DNA from: Methanobrevibacter sp.
GTDB taxonomy: Archaea; Methanobacteriota; Methanobacteria; Methanobacteriales; Methanobacteriaceae
NCBI GenBank assembly: GCA_031261945.1
Contig: JAISIQ010000124.1
Location: 1 to 7,511 of the forward strand
Length of the DNA: 7,511 nucleotides
Direction of reading: 5' to 3'
The first letter of the stretch is position 1. The number at the start of each line of letters is the position of its first letter. A program made the translations under genes and the position numbers. Below the pieces are notes generated by a model. It saw only the letters and a list, made by a program, of their open reading frames with translations, had not been told where the DNA came from and searched no databases. Shown piece by piece: positions 1 to 5,566 of the stretch.

Positions 1-90
1 AGTTGCAGAAACCCCTGATATAGATCCTAAAATAATTGCAAAGATTATTAAAGAAAGTATAATATTTTTGGGAAGTATAATATTTTTCAA
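1..90 (-). CDS. N-terminus of an exported protein with signal peptide (3' end off window)
   Basis: The minus strand has GGAGG (plus 97-101), six bases, then TTG at 88-90, and the frame stays open for 30 codons to the left edge. The predicted start is MKNIILPKN, followed by a hydrophobic core (residues 10-21, including IILSLIIFAIIL) and then GSISGVSA-T. This is a textbook Sec signal peptide: basic N-region, hydrophobic H-region, and a small-residue VSA site that would place cleavage after residue 29. The mature protein is outside the window, so its function cannot be named. It lies 121 bp downstream of the POTRA-like membrane protein on the same strand and next to pseudomurein genes, so a role at the cell surface is a reasonable inference. 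The open plus-strand frame over the same bases is only the shadow of this signal sequence. Confidence 0.72.
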   Translation of the reverse strand, partial: MKNIILPKNIILSLIIFAIILGSISGVSAT

Positions 91-211
91 AATTTTCCTC
101 CATTGTTTTATAGATTATCTTATATTATAGATTATTTTTATCTATAGATTGTTTTTATCCTATTATATTTATCCTATTATAGCCTATTATAGATTGTTCT
201 ATTGTTGTTTA
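91..211. other. AT-rich spacer with short repeats between POTRA gene and exported-protein gene
   Basis: This 121 bp spacer contains no ORF. On the minus strand the words AATCTATA and TATAATAGG each recur three or more times. An AT-rich, TATA-like stretch around 119-128 could serve as a promoter for the exported protein, but the spacing to its start is tight and the assignment is weak. No stable hairpin is obvious. Confidence 0.4.
97..101 (-). promoter_or_regulatory. Strong Shine-Dalgarno site GGAGG deciding a TTG start
   Basis: GGAGG on the minus strand is a perfect match to the archaeal 16S 3' end and sits six bases before TTG (88-90). No ATG follows in the visible part of that frame, so the TTG is the best start for the exported protein. 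Confidence 0.7.
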
Positions 212-658
212 TTATGCTACAGATTTATTAGAGATTTTAGAAGTATCTATAGTTGAAAAATCCTCAATAACCGTTATTGTGACAATTCCTGTACTTTTAT
301 CTACTTTTACATCAGCTGCTGCAATAGGCTGAAGTTTCGTTCCAGGAATTGTCGTCATCTTTGCAAAGTCTTGAGCATTAGCTATTGCCTCATTTAGAGA
401 TAATTCCCTCTTGGAAGTAATTAAAATATCTCCATCAACATAACTTCCAGAACGAAGCCCTGAATTAGCCACATTACTTCTTATACTATCAATTGGAACA
501 ATATCATTGCCTTTAATAATAATTCCAGAAATAGGGACTCCTTGTTCTATTTCATGAGAAGAAGCAAAAGCTACATAAGTAATTAATCTTCCAGAAAGAA
601 TTAATATAAATGCAAGTAATAATATTATTAAAGTATCTCTTCTAATTTTAATAAACAC
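212..658 (-). CDS. Single-pass membrane protein with POTRA-like extracellular domain
   Basis: This is a 148-residue protein starting at GTG (656-658), with GTGAT three bases upstream as ribosome binding site. A short basic N-terminus (IKIRR) precedes one membrane segment at about residues 9-31, so the rest should face outside. Residues 44-133 read like a POTRA domain. There is a first strand with the hallmark GIIIKGNDIVP (45-55), a helix (DSIRSNVANSG), a second helix (SLNEAIANAQDF, 87-98), and a terminal beta hairpin (ADVKVDKSTG then IVTITVIED, 115-133). The layout of short cytoplasmic tail, one membrane helix and POTRA resembles FtsQ/DivIB of bacteria, while the hairpin also resembles POTRA repeats of Omp85 proteins. 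There is no beta barrel. The POTRA call is pattern recognition by eye. Its position beside pseudomurein genes and an exported protein suggests a wall or division role, which is inference. It is visibly less AT-rich than its surroundings and has no Asn-rich inserts. Confidence 0.75.
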   Translation of the reverse strand: MFIKIRRDTLIILLLAFILILSGRLITYVAFASSHEIEQGVPISGIIIKGNDIVPIDSIRSNVANSGLRSGSYVDGDILITSKRELSLNEAIANAQDFAKMTTIPGTKLQPIAAADVKVDKSTGIVTITVIEDFSTIDTSKISNKSVA

Positions 659-839
659 AAAATCACTCTATTTTTATAACAGTTTATAATAAAAAGTTTA
701 TAATTCCGATTTTATACTAATTTAGATTATAATTTAAATATAAATTAGACATTATAATTTAGACATAATATTTAGTAATTAATATTAATTATATAATCAT
801 TTTCTAATTTTAATATTTAATTATTTTATTTTTATAAAT

Positions 840-876
840 ATCTATTAAAAATATCTATTAAAATTATCTATTAAAA
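840..876. repeat. Three copies of an 11-mer at 13 bp period
   Basis: ATCTATTAAAA occurs at 840-850, 853-863 and 866-876, separated by two-base spacers. It is a noncoding tandem array, typical of replication slippage in very AT-rich DNA. No function is evident. Confidence 0.85.
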
Positions 877-943
877 TATTTTGTATAATATAATATGATT
901 TGATTATAATAAAAATTTTTTAATTTTATTAAATTTAATAAAT

Positions 944-977
944 TTATTAATTATTTATTTTTATTAATTATTTATTT
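944..977. repeat. Perfect 17 bp tandem duplication
   Basis: TTATTAATTATTTATTT at 944-960 is repeated exactly at 961-977, and a partial third copy follows up to about 984. It ends about 20 bp short of the stop codon of the ligase gene. Confidence 0.85.
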
Positions 978-998
978 ATTAATTGCTATTATTTATTA

Positions 999-2735
999 TT
1001 AAGTTTTATTGTTAATAATCCTTTTTAATATATTTTCTGCAGGATCCATTCCTTGAGCACCAATTAATAAAATAACATCATCTTCATTAGATTTATTATA
1101 AGTTTCAAATATTGCATCATAAAGATTTTCATAATGAGTATAATCAACTTTTTCTTTATTTAAAATATCAAAAAATATTTTTTCTTCATAATCTTCAACC
1201 ACATTTAATTCATCAACAACATCACAACTACTTGATAATATAAGATTTATTTTTGATTTAATATGATTATTATTATTATTAATAGAATTGGAATTACTAT
1301 TAACAATAACATTAGAATTAATCTGATTAACAATTTTAGCTAAAGCCTCAGCATTGATTTTATTGATTTCTTCTCCTCTTGAACCTCTAATTGCACAGAT
1401 GATTTTAAGTTTATTTTTAGATAAATCAGCAACAGAATTAACAGTTGCTTTAATACCTTCAGGATTATGGGCAAAATCATCAATGATTATAGGATTATTA
1501 TGAATTTTTTTAAATCTTCTTTTTAAAGGCTTATATGATTTAACACCTTTTACAATGTCAGGAATAGGTATTTCTAAAGACAAGCAAGCAGAAATAGCAG
1601 CTAGGGTATTTTGAATAAAATGACTGCTTTTAAAAGGAAGATCTTTAATATTTAACATATGCTCATCATTGTAAATAATAGCTTCTTCCATAGAATCATA
1701 TTTTAAACTAAAATTATTAGAATTAGAATTAGAATTCAAAGTATTAATATCAACAATATTTCTATTTTTATCAAAATTTTCCATAGAAAAGTAAAATTTA
1801 GCTATTTTCCCATCAATAAATTTATCCATAGACAATACCATAGCATCATCATGATTTAAAACTAATGTTCCTTTTTTAAGAGCTCGAGCAACCCCTGAAG
1901 TTTCTTGAAATACTTCTTCAATAGAATTAACTAAACCAATATGATCCATAGCTATGTTAGTTATAACTGCAGTATCAGGATCTACAGCTTCGGTCATTAA
2001 ATAAGCATGGTCTTTCATTAATTTACCTAACCATCCTTGAACTTCAGAAGCTTCAATAACTAAATACTCTAAATCTTTACCCTCACCATCATCTCCATTA
2101 TTATTCTCATTATTATCCCCCTTATTATCCTCATAATTACCCTGATTATTACTATTATTCTTATTATTATTACTATTACTATTATTACTATTAATATTAT
2201 TATTAATACTATTATTAAAATTATTATATAAAATCTCTTCAGAAATCAATTTTGGAATCATAGGGTCAATTAAAGTATTAAATTCTGATTTTGAATCAGT
2301 ATTTGTTAAAGCATTAGCACCCATTGTATTCAAAATATGGAAAATCATATGCGAAGTTGTTGATTTACCATTAGTTCCACTAATAATAACTTTTTTAGAA
2401 TTAGGGGCGAATTTATCAATAGTCCATTTTAAAGCATAAGCATTTGCTTCTTCAATTTTATCTACAACAATTAAAGGAAATCTACGTTCTCGAGCAATAG
2501 CTATTGAGTTACCTCGAGGATCTTCAGTAATTACACATGCAACATTCTTACCACTAGCTATCTCGACGCCTTTTTCATCTATCCAATGTCTAATTACTAT
2601 ATCTCCAGGACTTGCATCTTTTAAAATATTAAAAATTCCTGTAAATCCTTCAGGAGATTTAAATTCTTTAGATCCTACTATTTTACCAGAAATAGATTTA
2701 GCTAAAGAATTTATAGTAATTTCATTATGATTCAT
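999..2735 (-). CDS. pMurE: Pseudomurein peptide ligase of the Mur ligase family (pMurE-type)
   Basis: This is an ATP-dependent amino-acid ligase of 578 residues that should add a residue to the UDP-activated pseudomurein peptide in the cytoplasm. It has the three-domain Mur layout. An N-terminal substrate domain (about 1-112) is followed by the ATP-binding centre with P-loop GTNGKSTT (120-127). Then come the EASEVQGW stretch (228-235), TNIAMDHIG (259-267) and LVLNHDD (291-297). The C-terminal ligase domain has DDFAHNPEG (419-427) and RGSRGEE (450-456). The start is ATG with GGAG ten bases upstream. The protein is longer than usual for the family because of Asn/Ser-rich inserts at about 171-222, 333-341 and 473-494. 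The lysine that many bacterial Mur ligases carbamylate, roughly 15 residues after the DH pair, appears by eye to be Thr or Ser here. It lies downstream of the MraY-like gene, with a possible promoter of its own. Which residue it ligates cannot be read from sequence. The family assignment is firm; the E-type subassignment rests on gene order and overall resemblance. Confidence 0.88.
   Translation of the reverse strand: MNHNEITINSLAKSISGKIVGSKEFKSPEGFTGIFNILKDASPGDIVIRHWIDEKGVEIASGKNVACVITEDPRGNSIAIARERRFPLIVVDKIEEANAYALKWTIDKFAPNSKKVIISGTNGKSTTSHMIFHILNTMGANALTNTDSKSEFNTLIDPMIPKLISEEILYNNFNNSINNNINSNNSNSNNNKNNSNNQGNYEDNKGDNNENNNGDDGEGKDLEYLVIEASEVQGWLGKLMKDHAYLMTEAVDPDTAVITNIAMDHIGLVNSIEEVFQETSGVARALKKGTLVLNHDDAMVLSMDKFIDGKIAKFYFSMENFDKNRNIVDINTLNSNSNSNNFSLKYDSMEEAIIYNDEHMLNIKDLPFKSSHFIQNTLAAISACLSLEIPIPDIVKGVKSYKPLKRRFKKIHNNPIIIDDFAHNPEGIKATVNSVADLSKNKLKIICAIRGSRGEEINKINAEALAKIVNQINSNVIVNSNSNSINNNNNHIKSKINLILSSSCDVVDELNVVEDYEEKIFFDILNKEKVDYTHYENLYDAIFETYNKSNEDDVILLIGAQGMDPAENILKRIINNKT
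2070..2225 (-). repeat. Asn/Ser-rich low-complexity insert in the peptide ligase (residues ~171-222)
   Basis: The minus strand here is almost pure AAT/AAC/AGT triplets and encodes an Asn/Ser tract that ends in an acidic Asn/Asp/Glu/Gly stretch (NNENNNGDDGEGKD). It interrupts the ATP-binding domain between the region after the P-loop and the conserved strand before EASEVQGW. Related short inserts lie at 1713-1739 (three TTAGAA hexamers at 1717-1734, coding Asn-Ser repeats) and 1254-1319. The frame is kept throughout. Confidence 0.9.
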
Positions 2736-2760
2736 CTTAAAGTTGCTCCAATATAAAATA

Positions 2761-2800
2761 TTATACTTTAATATTATACTTTAATATTATTTCTTTAATA
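2761..2800. repeat. Tandem 13 bp repeat upstream of the ligase gene
   Basis: TTATACTTTAATA is present at 2761-2773 and 2774-2786, followed by a 14-base variant TTATTTCTTTAATA at 2787-2800. It lies in the presumed leader of the peptide ligase mRNA. Confidence 0.85.
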
Positions 2801-2903
2801 TTATTTTATTAAATTAATAGTAGATTAAATTTTAATATAAAGATATTTTATTAATATTATATTAAATAACATTATTATTTATCATTAAAATATATTATTA
2901 GAA

Positions 2904-2915
2904 CTTATATAAAAA
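2904..2915 (-). promoter_or_regulatory. TATA-box candidate for the peptide ligase gene
   Basis: The minus strand reads TTTTTATATAAG, a good match to the methanogen TATA box, with A-rich sequence just upstream (AAACAAATAG) as a possible BRE. Transcription would start near 2880, giving a leader of about 145 bases. In DNA this AT-rich a chance match is easy, so the call is tentative. Confidence 0.4.
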
Positions 2916-2942
2916 CTATTTGTTTAAAATAAAAATTATATT

Positions 2943-3012
2943 AATAACAGTAATAAAAACAGTACTAAAAATAATAATAAAAATAAAAATAATGATAAAA
3001 TCAATGATAAAA
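2943..3012 (-). terminator. T-rich archaeal terminator-like tract after the MraY-like gene
   Basis: Downstream of the MraY-like stop codon the minus strand carries at least five runs of four or five T, which is the usual form of archaeal intrinsic terminators. The tract is itself built of duplications: ACAGTAATAAAA/ACAGTACTAAAA at 2947-2970 and AATGATAAAATC/AATGATAAAAATC at 2991-3015 (plus strand). Confidence 0.4.
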
Positions 3013-3069
3013 ATCAAATCAATAGCTAATAATCACATCAATAGATACTAATCATATTAATAGATAATA
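3013..3069. repeat. Three imperfect 19 bp tandem repeats spanning the MraY-like stop codon
   Basis: The units are ATCAAATCAATAGCTAATA (3013-3031), ATCACATCAATAGATACTA (3032-3050) and ATCATATTAATAGATAATA (3051-3069). The third unit encodes the last residues and the TGA of the MraY-like protein; the other two are noncoding. Confidence 0.85.
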
Positions 3070-4140
3070 ATCTAAAAACAATCCTAATACACAAACAAAT
3101 AAAGTTAACAACCAATAACTTAACACAATCTTTTTTTCAGAGATTCCTCGATGATGTAAAGTGTGATGTAAAGGTTCTACAGGCAACCTAATGATTTTTG
3201 CTCTGTGAAGTAAACTAATAATTACAGAAACGATAGGAACAGCTAAAGCCAATACTCCAAAATAAGGAATATCTGTAATTAAAACAGCAGTTGCAAAGCC
3301 CGCCCCTAAAGCAAAAGAACCCGTATCTCCCATGAATATTGATGCAGGATAACGATTGAAAATTAAAAATCCAAATGATATTGCTGCTAAAAGAGCAAAA
3401 GGCAAAATAGCCCCAATATCCCCATGAATAAAACAGAAAATTCCACAAGCACTTGAAGCAATAGCTATTATACCTGTAGCTAAACCATCCATCCCATCAA
3501 TAAGATTTACAGCATTAATAGCTCCGATAATAGCTATTATGACAACAGGAATAGCTATTAAACCAAGAGAAAATCCTCCAAGTGTTGTTATAGTTCCAGT
3601 AATTACTAAGAAAACCCCAATAACTACTTGACCAATGATTTTTTCAAGCTCTCCCATTTCATTTTTTATTGGAAGCTCTGCTATAAGTTCTAATTTATTT
3701 TCTTTTAATAAATCATCTACAACAGCTTTTGCTTTTGGAGTTGCAGCTCTTGCTTCTTCACCAGGAGAAAGAGTTAATTGCCCAATAGTTAAAGGTTTAT
3801 TTGTAATATTTTTAATAAGTTTTTGATATTCTTTTACTTTAAAACCTATCAAATCATCTAAAAGCCCAGCTATCCCTGCTATAAGCATTATTAAAGAAGT
3901 AATTAGAATATAAGTATTTTTGAAATATATTGAAGTAATAAATAATACAGAAAATAAGAAAGCTATTCCCCCCATTGTAGGAGTACCTGTTTTATGCCTA
4001 TGTTCAGAAACAATAGGATTATCTGAAACATTTGCTCCGATTAATATCTTTCTAATATAATAAGTGAAAGCTATTGAAGAAGCAAAACTTATTAAAAAAA
4101 ATATAATTACATTAACATAGTTCATATCAACATAGTTCAT
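3052..4140 (-). CDS. MraY-like polyprenyl-phosphate glycopeptide phosphotransferase of pseudomurein synthesis
   Basis: This is a 362-residue polytopic membrane enzyme of the MraY/WecA family. By analogy with MraY it transfers the UDP-linked pseudomurein precursor to undecaprenyl-type phosphate on the cytoplasmic face. Visible motifs are HKTGTPTMGG (49-58), the Asp pair GLLDDLIG (92-99), NAVNLIDGMDGLATG (209-223), FMGDTGSFALG (269-279) and EPLHHTLHHRGISEKK (322-337). Hydrophobic segments fill the rest, about ten in all. Two differences from bacterial MraY are seen: the usual HHH reads HHT followed by another HH, and the loop after the Asp pair (about 100-168) is much longer, hydrophilic and charged. 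The ATG at 4138-4140 is preceded by GTGAT three bases upstream. A 15-base duplication repeats MNYVD/MNYVN, so a second ATG lies five codons in. It is 54 bp behind the ATP-grasp gene and probably co-transcribed with it. Confidence 0.9.
   Translation of the reverse strand: MNYVDMNYVNVIIFFLISFASSIAFTYYIRKILIGANVSDNPIVSEHRHKTGTPTMGGIAFLFSVLFITSIYFKNTYILITSLIMLIAGIAGLLDDLIGFKVKEYQKLIKNITNKPLTIGQLTLSPGEEARAATPKAKAVVDDLLKENKLELIAELPIKNEMGELEKIIGQVVIGVFLVITGTITTLGGFSLGLIAIPVVIIAIIGAINAVNLIDGMDGLATGIIAIASSACGIFCFIHGDIGAILPFALLAAISFGFLIFNRYPASIFMGDTGSFALGAGFATAVLITDIPYFGVLALAVPIVSVIISLLHRAKIIRLPVEPLHHTLHHRGISEKKIVLSYWLLTLFVCVLGLFLDYYLLI
3460..3559. repeat. Cluster of three AATAGCTATT palindromes
   Basis: Exact copies lie at 3460-3469, 3529-3538 (extended to the 14-base palindrome ATAATAGCTATTAT at 3527-3540) and 3550-3559, all within the MraY-like gene and all read as Ile-Ala-Ile. 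Further exact copies are at 2496-2505, 4183-4192, 4636-4645, 4842-4851, 5161-5170 and 7350-7359. Confidence 0.9.
4111..4140 (-). repeat. 15 bp in-frame tandem duplication at the MraY-like start codon
   Basis: The minus strand reads ATGAACTATGTTGAT and then ATGAACTATGTTAAT, giving MNYVD-MNYVN. Only the first ATG has a properly spaced GTGAT ribosome binding site. Confidence 0.85.
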
Positions 4141-4182
4141 TTTATCACAACAATATTTTAAGAATAGTTATTATTTATAAGT

Positions 4183-4192
4183 AATAGCTATT
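4183..4192. repeat. Intergenic copy of the AATAGCTATT palindrome
   Basis: This exact copy is flanked by T and A, making a 12-base palindrome at 4182-4193. It lies in the 54 bp gap between the ATP-grasp stop and the MraY-like start, with a one-base variant (AATAGTTATT) at 4163-4172. It shows that the motif is not only a by-product of protein coding. Confidence 0.85.
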
Positions 4193-4194
4193 AT

Positions 4195-5334
4195 TTAAAC
4201 TTGGTTATTTTTAATCGATTTGAATTTTTCTTGAGAAATAGTTTTTTTAGCTATTTCTTCTATTTTTTCTTTATTTTCTCCACTAATTGTAATTCTTTCA
4301 TAGCCTTTAGGTCCATGAACAACCCATGAATTTTTAATAAATTTCTTCAAAGGTTTGTCTTTTAAAGGACCTTCATAATTTCCAATAGGAATTTCTAAAG
4401 CAAAATAATTATTTAGTTCCTCTTTAAGTTCATTGAAATCAAATTCTTCTTTTTTAATAACCATATCAACTAATTTATTTAATGGATGAATTCCAGAACT
4501 AGCAGCAGTTAAATAACGAGTCCCACTTGGACGAGTGTTAATTTCAATAGCATATAATTTTTTATATTTCTTTGAGAAAATAAAGTCAATATCAATTATG
4601 CCTTCAGCTTTTAAAAAATTAGCTATTTTATAAGCAATAGCTATTATCTCTTTGTTATTTAATCCTTCAATTTCACATGGAGCAGATCTTATTTTGTTTA
4701 ATGGATGTGTTCCTTCTAAAGTTGTTTCTCCTTTATAAACCGGAACTAGAGGCAAATAACTATTATTAAAACATAATACTTCAATAGAAATTTCAGATCC
4801 TTCAATGAACTCTTCTACTAATGCTGTGTTGAATTTAGAAAAATAGCTATTTACATCTTTCTGATTTTTAGCAATAGCTATGTCCCTTCCACCTTGACCT
4901 GCCTTCTGTTTTAGAACAATTGGAAAATTTAAGTTAATTTGGTTAGGATTTTCAGCTATTTGGAAATTAGGAGTTAATATATCATTTGCTTTAAAAAATT
5001 CTTTTGTTTTGATTTTATCAGAACTAATATTTATTGTTCCTTTATTAGAAGCTATTACTGGAATATTATATTTTGTTTCAAGTTCTTCTTTAAAAATAGC
5101 TACATCCATCAAAGGATCATCAATTCCAATTAAAGGAATAACTCCATCAACTTTTTCTTTAATAGCTATTTCCATTGGTTTTTCCATTCCTCTTGGAACT
5201 ATGTAGTGTTTATCTGGAAGCTCTAAATTTGGAGAATCTTTATTTGATTCTGTAACAATGCTTTCAATCTTTTTATCTTCAAGATAAAATGCAACATCAT
5301 CAAATAATCTTGCTCCAATAAATAGAATTTTCAT
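4195..5334 (-). CDS. Carbamoyl-phosphate-synthase-like ATP-grasp ligase of the pseudomurein cluster
   Basis: This 379-residue protein has one ATP-grasp module, whereas a carbamoyl-phosphate synthase large subunit has two such halves and about 1,070 residues. The pre-ATP-grasp domain (about 1-100, starting MKILFIGARL) is Rossmann-like. The ATP-grasp fold follows, with the nucleotide loop VLKQKAGQGGRDIAI (140-154), EEFIEGSEISIEV (174-186), DIDFIF (248-253) and the metal and phosphate site AIEINTRPSG (262-271) with E264, N266 and R268. ATP-grasp enzymes make acyl-phosphate intermediates and join them to amines. A peptide-bond or amino-acid-activation step in pseudomurein synthesis is therefore plausible, but the substrate is unknown and true carbamoyl phosphate synthesis is unlikely for a lone half. 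The ATG is preceded by GAGG five bases upstream (plus 5340-5343), with a TATA-like box just beyond. It lies directly upstream of the MraY-like gene. Confidence 0.85.
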   Translation of the reverse strand: MKILFIGARLFDDVAFYLEDKKIESIVTESNKDSPNLELPDKHYIVPRGMEKPMEIAIKEKVDGVIPLIGIDDPLMDVAIFKEELETKYNIPVIASNKGTINISSDKIKTKEFFKANDILTPNFQIAENPNQINLNFPIVLKQKAGQGGRDIAIAKNQKDVNSYFSKFNTALVEEFIEGSEISIEVLCFNNSYLPLVPVYKGETTLEGTHPLNKIRSAPCEIEGLNNKEIIAIAYKIANFLKAEGIIDIDFIFSKKYKKLYAIEINTRPSGTRYLTAASSGIHPLNKLVDMVIKKEEFDFNELKEELNNYFALEIPIGNYEGPLKDKPLKKFIKNSWVVHGPKGYERITISGENKEKIEEIAKKTISQEKFKSIKNNQV

Positions 5335-5551
5335 AATATCCTCTTATTTTTATCTCTTATTTTTATATATTGTATTATTATTTGTATTATTATTTATTTA
5401 TATTATTTATACTCTTAAAATCTATACTATTAAATTTAATAATTAATAATGTGTTTAATTATTATAATTATCATATACAATAATTATTATACTCATATAA
5501 CATATACCCATATAACATAAATAATATTTAATAAATATTGATTACAATAAA
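5335..5551. other. 217 bp AT-rich spacer with promoter candidate and tandem repeat
   Basis: No ORF is supported here. CATATAACATA occurs at 5494-5504 and 5509-5519 (15 bp period). At the right end a 14 bp repeat copies the 3' end of the protease gene. A TATA-like ATATATAAAA lies at 5361-5370 on the minus strand, before the ATP-grasp gene. Confidence 0.5.
5361..5370 (-). promoter_or_regulatory. TATA-box candidate for the ATP-grasp/MraY-like pair
   Basis: The minus strand reads ATATATAAAA about 27 bases before the ATG at 5334. Transcription would start only a few bases before the GAGG site, so the mRNA would have a very short leader, as is common in archaea. The match could be chance in such AT-rich DNA. 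Confidence 0.35.
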
Positions 5552-5566
5552 TTAATTACAATAAAT
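5541..5566. repeat. 14 bp tandem repeat across the protease stop codon
   Basis: ATTACAATAAATTA at 5541-5554 is followed by ATTACAATAAAT at 5555-5566. The right copy encodes the protein's last residues (YCN), and the shared ATTA at the junction contains the TAA stop. The left copy is noncoding. Confidence 0.8.

Larger units (their letters stand above)
659..998. other. Repetitive AT-rich intergenic region between pMurE-type ligase and POTRA gene
   Basis: This 340 bp stretch contains no credible ORF on either strand. Downstream of the ligase stop, the minus strand carries short T runs near 905-920 that may end transcription. Two blocks of tandem repeats lie within it, at 840-876 and 944-977. 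A TATA-like AATTATAAAC (plus 696-705) lies about 40 bases before the GTG of the POTRA gene and is a weak promoter candidate. No structured RNA or GC-richer island is visible. Confidence 0.5.
2736..3051. other. 316 bp intergenic region between MraY-like gene and peptide ligase
   Basis: No ORF is supported here. In the direction of transcription it holds the distal copies of a 19 bp tandem repeat, a T-rich terminator-like tract, a TATA-like box near 2904-2915, and then a tandem 13 bp repeat close to the ligase start. This suggests that the ligase can be transcribed separately from the upstream pair. Confidence 0.55.

Noticed and set aside
2..130. Possible 3' end of a plus-strand gene (open frame ending at TAG 128-130)
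   Set aside because: The same bases on the minus strand give a signal peptide with a perfect ribosome site, a much better explanation for the open frame.
659..998. Possible replication origin or structured RNA in the AT-rich gap
   Set aside because: No origin recognition boxes, no GC-richer island and no convincing long inverted repeat; the AT-richness and repeats match the other spacers.
3013..3069. Possible CRISPR-like or attachment-site repeats
   Set aside because: The units are directly adjacent without spacers and diverged; they are simple tandem duplications, with no integrase or cas gene nearby.
3215..3448. A 77-residue minus-strand ORF rich in Phe, Tyr and Cys
   Set aside because: It lies wholly inside the MraY-like gene in another frame, has skewed composition, and has no ribosome site; it is a shadow.
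3635..3826. A 63-residue plus-strand ORF
   Set aside because: It is antisense to the loop region of the MraY-like gene, with no recognisable motif or start signal.
5009..5206. A 65-residue hydrophobic plus-strand ORF
   Set aside because: It is antisense to the ATP-grasp gene, and its hydrophobicity follows from the complement of charged codons.
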